Of a stretch of DNA of 64,000 nucleotides, positions 17,202-26,367 are shown piece by piece. How positions within the stretch are numbered: position 1 is the stretch's first letter; every line of letters starts with the position of its first letter. The stretch lies in the NCBI RefSeq assembly GCF_020564355.1, contig NZ_JAJCRR010000002.1, forward strand, positions 62,001-126,000. The letters run 5' to 3'. The stretch is from Lachnospira pectinoschiza (GTDB lineage: Bacteria; Bacillota; Clostridia; Lachnospirales; Lachnospiraceae). The notes below the pieces were generated by a model. The model saw nothing but the letters and a program-made list of their open reading frames with translations, was not told the DNA's origin and did no database searches. A program made the position numbers and the translations under genes.

Positions 17202-20200
17202 ATGGGAAAAGTAATTATGACCGTAGACGGGAATACTGCCGCCGCTTATACCGCCTACGCATTTACACAGACTGCAGCGATTTATCCGATTACACCGTCA
17301 TCGGCGATGGCAGAAACGGTGGATAACTGGGCAGCACAGGGCAGAAAAAATATTTTTGATGAAACGGCAGATGTGGTGGAAATGCAGTCCGAAGCCGGAG
17401 CGGCAGGCGCAATGCATGGCATTTTACAGTCGGGAACACTCGCCTCCACATTTACGGCATCACAGGGACTGCTGTTAATGCAGCCGACTCTTTACAAAAT
17501 GGCGGGAGAACTTCTGCCGGGGGTACTGCATGTGAGCGCACGTGCGCTGGCGGCACAGGCACTTAGCATTTTTGGTGACCACCAGGATGTCTGTGCAGTA
17601 CGCCAGACAGGCTGTGTCATGCTCGCATCGTCATCGGTGCAGGAAGTTTGCGACCTTGCTGCCGTAGCACATTTATCGGCAGTCAAAGGAAGACTGCCCT
17701 TTATCCATTTTTTTGACGGCTTCCGCACGTCCCACGAAATCCAGCGGATAGAAGCATTGTCCTATGAAGATTATGAAGAAATGCTTGACAAAGAAGCGGT
17801 GCAGGCGTTCAGGGAACGCGCGCTGTCACCAAATCACCCGGTTATGCGCGGAACGGCGCAGAATCCGGACATCTATTTCCAGACAAGAGAAGCTGCGAAT
17901 CTTTTTTATGAAAAAATTCCGGGAATTATAAAAGAATATATGGCACAGATTGAGAAAAGAACCGGCAGAACATACCGCTTTTTCCAGTATTACGGTGCTA
18001 AAAATCCAAAGTACGTAGTAATTGCCATGGGTTCGGTGTGTGAAACCATACGGGAAATCCTGCCGCAGATGAACTGTGCAGATACGGATTGTGATACCGG
18101 CAGTTCCGGTATGCAGGACGACATCATGCAGGACAACAGTGGTATATACGGCATGATTCAGGTGCATCTGTTCCGCCCGTTCAGTGCAGAAGATTTTTTA
18201 AAGGAACTGCCGGAGGGCGTGAAGCGGATTGCCGTGTTAGACCGGACAAAAGAACCGGGCGCACTTGGAGAACCGCTGTATCTGGATATCTGCGGCGCGC
18301 TTTACGGAAAGAAAAATGCACCGCTGGTTATCGGAGGGCGGTATGGACTTGGCTCAAAGGATACGACACCCGCGCAGATTGCCGCAGTCTTTGACAACCT
18401 GACGGACGTACAGCCGAAAAATCATTTTACAATCGGAATTGAAGATGATGTGACACATCATTCGCTTGCCGTTCATCCGGATTTTCCGATACAGACACCG
18501 GCAGGGCTTATGCAGTGCAAATTCTGGGGGCTGGGTTCGGACGGCACGGTGGGTGCAAACAAGCAGGCGGTCAAAATCATCGGGGAATATGCAAAGCCCT
18601 ATGTGCAGGGATATTTTTCGTATGATTCCAAAAAGTCGGGCGGACTTACGGTTTCCCACCTGCGTTTTGGTGATACACCGATCCGTTCGGAATATCTGAT
18701 ACAGGAAGCAGATTATATCGCCTGCCACAATGAATCCTTTTTAAACAGCGGATACGACCTGACAGAAGGCTTGAAAGAAAACGGCATATTTGTATTGAAT
18801 ACGCAGTATGGCGCAGAGCAGATTGGCGGAAAACTGCCCAAAGAAATGGTTCATGCGCTGATCGAAAAAAATGCACGGCTCTATCTGATTGATGCGGGAA
18901 AGCTGGCACACAGTCTGGGACTGGGAAACCGCATTAATATGATTATGCAGGGCGCATTTTTTCATCTGACCGGGATTCTGCCGCAGGAAAAAGCACTTGC
19001 CTGTCTGAAAAATTCCATACAGGCGGCATACGGAAAAAAAGGTGCAGACATTGTGGAAAAAAATATAAAGGCGGCAGAATACGGTTTTCTGGAAACAAAG
19101 CTTGTGCCTGTTGAATTGCTCCAGTCCACAAGAGAAGAACGGGAAAATGTGCAGGAACCCGAATTTATTGAAAACATTTTAAGACCTATGGAAAAGGCAA
19201 AGGGGGACAGTCTTCCCGTCAGCACTTTTTATCCGCTGGCGGACGGCACATTTCCTGCCGGTACAACCGCATATGAAAAACGCGGTATTGCGGCATTTAT
19301 TCCCGAATGGATTGAAAAGAACTGTATCCAGTGCAACCAGTGTTCGTATATCTGCCCGCATGCGTGTATCCGTCCGTTTCTGTTAAATGAAAAGGAACAG
19401 GCGCTTGCACCAAAGAATTTTGAAAGCAAGGCGGCGGCAGGAAAAGAGCTTGCAGGACATACGTTCAGGATACAGGTCAGTCCGCTCGACTGTACAGGCT
19501 GCGGCAATTGTGCGGACATCTGCCCGGCAAAGGAAAAGGCGCTTGTCATGCAGCCTGCCGCAAAGCAGATAAAAGAACAGGCAGACAACTGGGCGTTTGC
19601 TGTCAGTGCGGTGGCGGATAAGCCGGAGCTGATGACCAAAGAAACGGTCAAAGGCAGTCAGTTTGCACGGCCGCTCATGGAATTTTCCGGTGCGTGTGGC
19701 GGGTGTGGTGAAACCCCGTATATGAAGCTTGTGACACAGCTTTTCGGGGAACGCATGGTGATTGCCAATGCGACAGGCTGTTCCTCAATCTGGAGTGCTT
19801 CCGCACCGTCCATGGCATATACGTGCAATGCCAACGGAAAAGGTCCTGCGTGGGCAAATTCCCTGTTTGAGGACAATGCGGAATACGGCTACGGTATGCT
19901 GCTCGGTGCAAAAAAACAGCGGGAAACGCTGATACGGCTGGCGGAAGAATTTGTCAGGGAGTGTGAAAGCGGCGTGGAAAATGACGGCATTGCAGACAGC
20001 GGAAGCGGGATATCAGAAGCGCTGGAACACTGGCTTGCAGTGCGTGATAATCCAACAGCCTGCACTGCGGCGGCAGAAGAGGTGCGTGAGAAGCTGGCGC
20101 AGGGGTTGAAAGAGGCGGTAACGCGGTCAGATGTACCGGTGGCGGTATCGGAACAGGCAGAACGGACGTTACGGCAGATTCAAAGGTTGTCGGAAATTCA

Positions 20201-20876
20201 GAAGCGGGTGGATTTTCTGGTGAAACGCTCACAGTGGATTGTTGGCGGGGATGGCTGGGCATACGATATCGGGTACGGCGGATTAGACCACGTCCTTGCC
20301 AGCGGTGCAGATGTGAATGTCCTTGTCTTTGATACGGAGATTTACTCCAATACCGGCGGGCAGGCATCAAAGTCCACACCGGCAGCAGCCGTGGCAAAAT
20401 TTGCCGCCGACGGTAAAAGGACGGCAAAAAAAGATATCGGCGCAATGGCGATGACCTACGGCAATGTCTATGTGGCGCAGATTGCCATGGGCGCGGATAA
20501 AAACCAGACGATAAAAGCGATTCTGGAAGCGGAGCGGTATGATGGTCCTTCCCTGTTAATTGCCTATGCACCTTGTATCAGCCACGGTATTAAGGAGGGC
20601 ATGGGAAAGAGCATGGCAAGCATGAAACAGGCGGTAGATGCCGGATACTGGCATCTGTACCGGTATAATCCGCAGCTTATAAAGGAAGGGAAAAATCCGT
20701 TTTCACTGGATTCCAGACCGCCAAAGGCTTCCTTTACGGAATTTTTAAGAAGCCAGTTACGCTATGCGGTGCTTGAAGCGCAGTATCCTAAGGAAGCGAA
20801 GGCGCTGTTTGCAAAGGCAGAGGAAGATGCCGGCAGACGGTATCAGCGGTATCGGGAAATGGCGGAAAGAATATAG
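17202..20876 (+). CDS. nifJ: Pyruvate:ferredoxin (flavodoxin) oxidoreductase
   Basis: 1224 residues, the usual length of the single-chain enzyme that oxidises pyruvate with CoA to acetyl-CoA and CO2 and reduces ferredoxin, central to fermentation here. ATG 17202 is chosen over ATG 17190 because GGAGG at 17192-17196 precedes it and MGKVIMTVDGN is the typical N-terminus. Domains: pyruvate-binding N-terminal part (IYPITPSSAMAE near residue 27), the gamma/delta parts, two [4Fe-4S] sites (CIQCNQCSYICPHAC near 708 and CTGCGNCADICPAKE near 765), and the TPP domain (ACGGCGETPY near 830, GDGWAYDIGYGG near 1018, DTEIYSNTGGQ near 1045). It may supply electrons to the hydrogenase at 29.6 kb. Confidence 0.97.
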   Translation: MGKVIMTVDGNTAAAYTAYAFTQTAAIYPITPSSAMAETVDNWAAQGRKNIFDETADVVEMQSEAGAAGAMHGILQSGTLASTFTASQGLLLMQPTLYKMAGELLPGVLHVSARALAAQALSIFGDHQDVCAVRQTGCVMLASSSVQEVCDLAAVAHLSAVKGRLPFIHFFDGFRTSHEIQRIEALSYEDYEEMLDKEAVQAFRERALSPNHPVMRGTAQNPDIYFQTREAANLFYEKIPGIIKEYMAQIEKRTGRTYRFFQYYGAKNPKYVVIAMGSVCETIREILPQMNCADTDCDTGSSGMQDDIMQDNSGIYGMIQVHLFRPFSAEDFLKELPEGVKRIAVLDRTKEPGALGEPLYLDICGALYGKKNAPLVIGGRYGLGSKDTTPAQIAAVFDNLTDVQPKNHFTIGIEDDVTHHSLAVHPDFPIQTPAGLMQCKFWGLGSDGTVGANKQAVKIIGEYAKPYVQGYFSYDSKKSGGLTVSHLRFGDTPIRSEYLIQEADYIACHNESFLNSGYDLTEGLKENGIFVLNTQYGAEQIGGKLPKEMVHALIEKNARLYLIDAGKLAHSLGLGNRINMIMQGAFFHLTGILPQEKALACLKNSIQAAYGKKGADIVEKNIKAAEYGFLETKLVPVELLQSTREERENVQEPEFIENILRPMEKAKGDSLPVSTFYPLADGTFPAGTTAYEKRGIAAFIPEWIEKNCIQCNQCSYICPHACIRPFLLNEKEQALAPKNFESKAAAGKELAGHTFRIQVSPLDCTGCGNCADICPAKEKALVMQPAAKQIKEQADNWAFAVSAVADKPELMTKETVKGSQFARPLMEFSGACGGCGETPYMKLVTQLFGERMVIANATGCSSIWSASAPSMAYTCNANGKGPAWANSLFEDNAEYGYGMLLGAKKQRETLIRLAEEFVRECESGVENDGIADSGSGISEALEHWLAVRDNPTACTAAAEEVREKLAQGLKEAVTRSDVPVAVSEQAERTLRQIQRLSEIQKRVDFLVKRSQWIVGGDGWAYDIGYGGLDHVLASGADVNVLVFDTEIYSNTGGQASKSTPAAAVAKFAADGKRTAKKDIGAMAMTYGNVYVAQIAMGADKNQTIKAILEAERYDGPSLLIAYAPCISHGIKEGMGKSMASMKQAVDAGYWHLYRYNPQLIKEGKNPFSLDSRPPKASFTEFLRSQLRYAVLEAQYPKEAKALFAKAEEDAGRRYQRYREMAERI

Positions 20877-20884
20877 AAAGAACG

Positions 20885-20934
20885 AAAATCCACAGGAACG
20901 GCAGGTGTAAATCCGGCTGTTTCTGTGGATTTTT
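20885..20934 (+). terminator. Terminator of nifJ
   Basis: AAAATCCACAG (20885-20895) pairs with CTGTGGATTTT (20923-20933), ending in a T-run, 9 bases after the nifJ stop. Confidence 0.85.
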
Positions 20935-21150
20935 GTGAATTTTGTGGCAGGTGTGTAAATATATAGAAAAACTATTATTATAGGTTGTTTTTTTTTTTTC
21001 ATATATAATGGGCAAAAAGGTAAAAAATAGCAAGTATACTAATACTGTGTATACATTAACATTGGTTGTAATGAAAGAGGGAGTGAGTAGAGATTATATT
21101 TACAAGTTGATAATTCAAAATAAATACAGACAGACGAGAGGAGATTAGAT

Positions 21151-22185
21151 ATGGAGTCAATTAAAGAAGTTTTAAAAAAAGTATTATCAGATGATTTTAT
21201 TAAAGAATGTGCAGAGGATTTTACAAAAGACGGCATCGAACAGCTAACCGGAACAATGCTGGGGGCTGTTACAAAAACTTTTTTTGAAAAATGGAATTAT
21301 TGCAGAGCACTTACACAGGCAGAGAAAGAAGGCACTGGTGCGAATCAGAAACAGTTAAAAGAATTTATAGAAAATTGGAAATCAGATTCAAGTGTATATA
21401 GTGAAGATGAGCTGAATGATATGTTTGAAAGAACATACCAAGAATTGCAGAAAAATTCAGAAAATTTTAAAGAAGTTGACAAAGAAGAATTATGCAAACA
21501 ATATAAAAAGTTTGTTACAGAGTATATGAAGTCATTAATGTCAGAGGTTACGACAGGGGAGAAAATAGTGATACAGAAAGTGGATGGCATTAGAGAAAAT
21601 ATTAAAGAGGTGTCTGATAATACGCAAGAAGCAAATAGAATATTGCAGGATATGAATAAAAATGCTGATGTACCTATTATAGATTTTGTGAAAAATATAG
21701 TGAAAGTGAAACATTACGATTATAAATATACAGGTTTATATAACACATTTGATTATGTAGAAGACACTTATGAAGAAGATGCTGATAGTTGCTATGTATT
21801 TTCGTTTGATGTTAATAATATTGGTAAATGCTTAGTAAAAAGTATAAAAATTAGTAATTTGAAAGTGTACTATAAAAAACCGGATGATTCTGAACCATTA
21901 CGGTATGCCAGACTGTATATGGTAGCAGATGAAAAAACAGAAAAAGAATGTGTAGTTAATATGCTTCCGAATAGTCAGGAAAAAATTCGATTTGCAGTAC
22001 AGATGGAAGAAGATGAGGATGATTTTATGGAGGATGCAATACATAATGAAATGTGTATTGCATTCAATATGAAATTGTTAGGAGAAGATAATAATTGCAG
22101 CGAAAAGTTAATGATTATTAATATTAGTAACGATTTAAAAGAATTTCCTGTAGGGGAATATTCAATTGATTCAATTAATAGTTAG
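21151..22185 (+). CDS. Hypothetical 344-residue accessory protein
   Basis: 344 residues from ATG 21151 with AGAGGAG upstream. I do not recognise the family. Residues 1-60 are helical (IKEVLKKVLSDDFIKECAEDF). The middle, to about 180, is charged and likely coiled coil (DGIRENIKEVSDN). The C-terminal half looks like a beta-rich domain (CYVFSFDVNNIGKCLVKSIKIS). There is no signal peptide or membrane segment, so it is probably cytoplasmic. The gene is clearly more A/T-rich than nifJ before it, stands alone with its own terminator, and opens an accessory stretch. The split into a helical front and a beta-sheet back could fit a sensor or defence protein, but nothing in sequence proves that. Confidence 0.65.
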   Translation: MESIKEVLKKVLSDDFIKECAEDFTKDGIEQLTGTMLGAVTKTFFEKWNYCRALTQAEKEGTGANQKQLKEFIENWKSDSSVYSEDELNDMFERTYQELQKNSENFKEVDKEELCKQYKKFVTEYMKSLMSEVTTGEKIVIQKVDGIRENIKEVSDNTQEANRILQDMNKNADVPIIDFVKNIVKVKHYDYKYTGLYNTFDYVEDTYEEDADSCYVFSFDVNNIGKCLVKSIKISNLKVYYKKPDDSEPLRYARLYMVADEKTEKECVVNMLPNSQEKIRFAVQMEEDEDDFMEDAIHNEMCIAFNMKLLGEDNNCSEKLMIINISNDLKEFPVGEYSIDSINS

Positions 22186-22220
22186 TTGAAAGATAAACTA
22201 AACGTATTGTATTAAAAGTG

Positions 22221-22274
22221 AAAAGTCCTGTAACATTCACCGGCAATAAAAAGCCGCGAATGTTGCAGGACTTT
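22221..22274 (+). terminator. Strong hairpin terminator
   Basis: AAAGTCCTGTAACATTC pairs with GAATGTTGCAGGACTTT (one G-U), with an inner GGC/GCC pair, 35 bases after the stop of the 344-residue gene. Confidence 0.85.
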
Positions 22275-22649
22275 GTAAAATACAAATGCAATTTTTATAC
22301 AGGATAAATGCTAAAAAACAAAGAAATTATGGGAGATGTTGTAAAAAAAGCTATTAATATGAAATCCCACAAGACAGTGACCGGGATAAAGTGTAAGTAC
22401 ACCTCGACCGTAAAAAAGACATGATTTTGATATTCATAATAATTATGAAATTAATTATTATGAATGCAAAAACATGTAAAAAAAGAAAGTAATATGCAGA
22501 CAGCATTACAAAAAGTAGTTATGACATTAAAAATAAAGCACATACATATGAAAAAAGCAACACAACATCCCCAAATCACTCATACCCAAACCACAACATC
22601 ATAAAATAATGAAGTACCATAAAACCAGTCTTTCAAAAAGGAGAAAGCC
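22275..22649. other. A/T-rich gene-free stretch with a 59-bp palindrome
   Basis: No credible gene is seen in these 375 bases. The clearest structure is an imperfect palindrome at 22419-22477: ACATG and TTTTG on the left pair with CAAAA and CATGT on the right, around a perfect 13-bp inner stem (ATTCATAATAATT / AATTATTATGAAT) with an 8-base loop. No T-run follows. It may be an operator-like site, a processed RNA hairpin or a remnant of an element end. The ribosome site of the next gene (AAGGAG) is near 22638. Confidence 0.6.
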
Positions 22650-23453
22650 ATGAAAAAGAAAAAACCAATCATCATAACAACAGCAGTCATTATACTTTGC
22701 ATTATCACATTGATATTGGGAATCAAAGTAGTCCAGAAGAAAAAAGAAGTACAGATAAAACAGGAACTCATACAGTCACAAGAAGAATTAATTAATTACA
22801 TAAAAAATGATGGCATGAATGTAGAAAACAAAGATATCTATACTGCCAGAATAGAAAAGGTAACTACCCAAGAAGAATTAGACCCAATTAAACAAGAATA
22901 TGAAAAAGAAACAGAAGTATTAAGAGAAGCAATAGAAGAAGAAAAAGCAGAGTTGATAGAGGGAATAGGAGAGAGGGGATATATAGGAGAGGAAGAAGTA
23001 AGTAAATACACAACAGAGTTAAAAGAGATAAGAACGAATGAGGAATATGAAAAGAAAAAGGTAGAGATAGAAGAAGCAGAAAGACAGAAAGAAGTAGAGG
23101 TAAAGGAGGAAGTGAAAGAGAACCTTCCAAAATTTTCTAATATAGATAATGAAAAATATTATGACATGATAGATGATGCCACATCAAAAGAAGAAGTAAT
23201 GGAAGTTATAAAAAAGCAGAAAGAAGAGTATGTAAATGATATAAACCAGAAATTGGAAAGCAGAACAGAAAGTTCAGGTGGAGTAAGGGAAATAGGTTCT
23301 GTGACCAGTGGTGGAAGCAGTAGTGGTGGAAGTAGTAGTACATCAGAAAGCAGTAGTTCAAATTCTGATTATGAACATTTACAAGCACATGAAGGTTCTG
23401 GAATAGATTGGAGTAAGTATAATACAGGAGATGGTGGATTCAATTTTAGATAA
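22650..23453 (+). CDS. Membrane-anchored coiled-coil surface protein with GA-like modules
   Basis: 267 residues. Residues 1-5 are lysines, then one membrane segment (IIITTAVIILCIITLILGI, about 7-26) that would anchor the protein with the rest outside. Residues 30-200 hold three stretches of similar pattern, each a short helix, a tyrosine-containing turn and a Thr-x-Glu-Glu helix (TTQEELDPIKQEYE, TNEEYEKKKVEIEE, TSKEEVMEVIKKQK). This resembles three-helix GA or FIVAR-type modules. Residues 205-245 are Gly/Ser-rich like a wall spacer, and the tail is short (WSKYNTGDGGFNFR). There is no sortase motif. Strong AAGGAG before ATG. A role in surface binding is inference. Confidence 0.6.
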   Translation: MKKKKPIIITTAVIILCIITLILGIKVVQKKKEVQIKQELIQSQEELINYIKNDGMNVENKDIYTARIEKVTTQEELDPIKQEYEKETEVLREAIEEEKAELIEGIGERGYIGEEEVSKYTTELKEIRTNEEYEKKKVEIEEAERQKEVEVKEEVKENLPKFSNIDNEKYYDMIDDATSKEEVMEVIKKQKEEYVNDINQKLESRTESSGGVREIGSVTSGGSSSGGSSSTSESSSSNSDYEHLQAHEGSGIDWSKYNTGDGGFNFR

Positions 23454-23559
23454 CAAATTTTTTTAGGGTTTAACAAAAGAAAAATCCTGTTTCAGAACAT
23501 GAGAAGTATACAAAAGAAAAAAAATATTTTTAATTGAAAATGGGGAAGGAGTAGAAAAT

Positions 23560-25018
23560 ATGGTGAATATTAAAAAAAATAAAACAGGCAGTATCCATTG
23601 TATTAACAGGTACACTGTTTATCACAACAATCCTGCCAATATCAAATGTATATGCAACAGACCTTCCAAGTCTTGGAACTGTTGAGGGAGAATCCAATGG
23701 AAGCAGTGAAAGACTTGGACCTACATATAATACTGAATTTAATGTAGGTGAACTGGGAGCAGACAGTGTAAGGGCATATATTTATGATATAAAAGCTGAT
23801 GAATTTATACAGGGAGAGTATGAAGGAAATACATTTGATGCCATAGATTTTTTAGGAAGCCAGTCGGCAGGTTTATACAATCAGATAGCAAGTGATTATT
23901 ATGACCAGGATGTAAGTAAAGAAACAGCATTTAAAACAGCAGAAAGTATTTTTACTGAAAATAGTTATCCATTTGAAAAAGAATATGTAGATGTAAGAAA
24001 TAATATTTACATATCAAATACATATGAAATCACAGAGGGTTTAAAGGAAAACAATGGTGAAAAGTTAAAAGCAATAGTTGAAACATACTGGGGCAGTAAT
24101 GTTTATAATACATTAAGAAGAAATGGAAATCTGATTTTTGTAGTAGAACCCCTGATGATAACAAGTGTGCTTGATGACAATGGGTATCTTGTAGATGACC
24201 ATGCAGCAACAGTAAAAACAACTGTGACGAAACACAAAAAGACATTTTATGAAATACCAAAAGGACTGGAGAATGGTGATATATGTAAGAAGGCTACAGA
24301 GGTCAAAGAAACCAACAGTAATGGAGATAATGTATCTGCAACAACAGAGTATTATACAGTGAGTGATAATGATGAAGATTTATTGCAGTTAATACGTGAA
24401 AAATATGGTTCAGCAGATTACATATATGAATCAAGAAGTCAATATACAGAAGACGGAAGACTTAAACCGAGCTATATGGTTATAGACCATTTTGATGTAA
24501 AGGATGAGTCCTGAGAGGAAGAAACCACAGAATATTTATCACAGCATTACAGATATAAATTAGGCACAGCAAGATATTTCATGGAATACTATGACATGGA
24601 AGTAAAAGAGTATGAATCAGGTGAGTACAGTACCTCACAACTGGAAGTACCAAGTTATTACAATGTACCACACTGGTTAGGCAGGGCAGTATTTACAGAA
24701 CATATAGGAGAAAATGGAAGATATGACAGTCATTATAATTTAGCATTTCCGACAGAAGTCACAACAGATTCAGAAAAATTAACAGCATACTGGAATGGTG
24801 ACAGCACAGCACTGGAAATGGATGGAAAGATAACCACATTTGGAATGGCAGTATTAGCACCGGGGAGTGATGCAGGTATCTGGCATACGAATAAATATAC
24901 GACAGGAGAGCCGTCAGGAGTACCGGCAGATGATGTAACGAATTATCCGAATGATAATGGGCATCCATATGGAAACAATGTAGTTGAGAAGATATATGAA
25001 ATTAGGGATATTATATAA
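23560..25018 (+). pseudogene. Broken gene for a secreted protein (A8 frameshift plus in-frame stop)
   Basis: ATG 23560 has an excellent ribosome site (GGGGAAGGAG) and begins MVNIKK, but the frame is lost at a run of eight A (23572-23579). Read one base on, the frame gives a good signal peptide (VLTGTLFITTILPISNVYA, cut before TDLPS) and then about 300 residues to a TGA at 24512-24514. The same frame continues beyond the TGA for another 168 codons to TAA at about 25018. So one protein of about 485 residues is split by one extra A and one stop. I do not recognise the family; it is acidic, Asn/Tyr/Glu-rich and secreted by inference. It lies directly after the coiled-coil surface gene and was probably expressed with it. 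Confidence 0.8.
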
Positions 25019-25035
25019 ATAATTGAAAAAATATA

Positions 25036-25064
25036 TTGACAAGTGGTATTATATGAAGTATAGT
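25036..25064 (+). promoter_or_regulatory. Near-consensus promoter before the Rpn-like nuclease gene
   Basis: A perfect TTGACA (25036-25041), 17-bp spacer and TATAGT (25059-25064). It is the best -35/-10 match noticed in the window and lies about 57 bases before the first possible start. Confidence 0.7.
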
Positions 25065-25120
25065 AAATACATCAATAATATTTATAAGCACCGATGTATA
25101 TTAATAAATGTTATTGAACG

Positions 25121-26215
25121 ATGAACAAAATGCGAAAGAGAGGGGCGATGCGATTGCCAAAAAGCACAAGTAAATTAAAACAATACTTTCCGATGATTCG
25201 CGAGCGGGAGGACATCAAGCAGGAAATCTGTGAGAATCCGAAGCTATTAGAAAAATATCGGGAATGGGATGAAGAACAGCAGGAAGAATTTTTAGATTAC
25301 TGCACGGGAGTAAAAGGTGTCAAAATTTTATACGATGCGTTCTTTAAAGAAATCATGAATCCCGAAAACACACCGGAGCGGCTCAATGAATTACTATCAT
25401 TATTGTTAGGACAGAGTGTTACGATAAAAAGAGTGCTTCCGGGCGATTCTACGAGGCTTGCCGATGAACAGTCGCTGTTGATTATGGACATCTTGGTTGA
25501 ACTTTCCGATACCAGTCTTGCCAATGTCTCTGTCCAGAAAATCGGGTACAGATTTCCGGGACAGAGAAGTGCCTGTTATTCCTCGGATTTACTGCTCAGA
25601 CAGTATAAAAGGGTCAAAGGCGAAAAGAAAAAAGCCTTCAGTTATAAGGATATAAAATCCGTCTATACGATCGTATTCTTTGAAACAAGTATCAAAGAAT
25701 TTCACGAATATCCCCAAAACTATATTCACAAATTTAAACAGCAGTCAGACACGGGATTGGAGCTTGAATTACTGCAAAAATATGTGTTTATACCGCTTGA
25801 CATTTTCCGCGGAATCTACCACAATGATGGTAAGAGCAACGGTAAGAACAGTGCAAACAGGTGCTGGAATAAAACAGAAGCGTGGCTGACATTTTTAAGT
25901 ACAGATGAACCGGAGATTATCATTGAATTAATCAGTCAATACCCGGAGTTTAAAGAGATGTACGAAGAAATCTATGTCATGTGTCAGAATGTGGAAAAGG
26001 TGATGGAAATGTTTTCAAAGGAATTGATTCAACTGGATAGAAACACAGTGCAGTACATGATAGATGAAATGCAGGATACAATTGATATTCAGAAAGAAGA
26101 ATTGGAAGCAAAGCAGGAAACCATTGACACACAGAAAGAAGAACTGGAAACTGCCAGACGTCAGTTACAGGAAATGGCGGAAAAGCTCAGACAGCTTGAA
26201 AAAGCGGAAAAGTAA
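25121..26215 (+). CDS. Rpn / PD-(D/E)XK nuclease family transposase-like protein
   Basis: Up to 364 residues. It matches the Rpn-type recombination-promoting nuclease / PDDEXK transposase group common in Lachnospiraceae: YDAFFKEIMNPENTPERLNELLSLLL near 66, the DILVEL strand near 123, VQKIGYRFPGQRSACYSSDLLLRQY near 137, and a C-terminal coiled coil with a repeated Thr/Ile-Asp-x-Gln-Lys-Glu-Glu-Leu-Glu unit. In the motif normally written as Glu-x-Gln, residue 136 is Ser (NVSVQK), so a likely metal-binding Glu is missing while the Asp of DILVEL is kept. The enzyme may be inactive or altered. The start is uncertain: ATG 25121 has no ribosome site, ATG 25148 follows GAGAGG closely. The gene stands alone between its promoter and terminator. 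Confidence 0.8.
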   Translation: MNKMRKRGAMRLPKSTSKLKQYFPMIREREDIKQEICENPKLLEKYREWDEEQQEEFLDYCTGVKGVKILYDAFFKEIMNPENTPERLNELLSLLLGQSVTIKRVLPGDSTRLADEQSLLIMDILVELSDTSLANVSVQKIGYRFPGQRSACYSSDLLLRQYKRVKGEKKKAFSYKDIKSVYTIVFFETSIKEFHEYPQNYIHKFKQQSDTGLELELLQKYVFIPLDIFRGIYHNDGKSNGKNSANRCWNKTEAWLTFLSTDEPEIIIELISQYPEFKEMYEEIYVMCQNVEKVMEMFSKELIQLDRNTVQYMIDEMQDTIDIQKEELEAKQETIDTQKEELETARRQLQEMAEKLRQLEKAEK

Positions 26216-26229
26216 ATAAACATCCAATC

Positions 26230-26302
26230 AAAAGCGGAGTGCTGTATGGTATACAATTTCCCTGTCAGACAGAGAAAGATACAACAGACACTGCGCTTTT
26301 TA
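26230..26302 (+). terminator. Terminator after the Rpn-like gene
   Basis: AAAAGCG (26230-26236) pairs with CGCTTTT (26294-26300), with further pairing AGTG/CACT and CTGT/ACAG inward, then TT. Confidence 0.75.
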
Positions 26303-26367
26303 ATTTACAGAAAAAGATGAAAATGATAAAATATTAGTATATTTTTGGAAGTGAAGGGGTGTAAGCA

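Noticed and set aside
22888..23130. Leu-rich minus-strand frame that looks like a membrane protein
   Set aside because: It is the complement of Glu/Lys-rich codons (GAA, AAA) of the coiled-coil gene.
24512..24514. TGA as a selenocysteine codon in the secreted-protein gene
   Set aside because: Acidic non-catalytic context (DES-TGA-EEE), no SECIS-like hairpin recognised next to it, and a second lesion upstream; decay is simpler.
21151..25018. Prophage or integrative element
   Set aside because: A/T-rich and accessory, but no integrase, tRNA target, repeats at the ends, or phage/conjugation genes.
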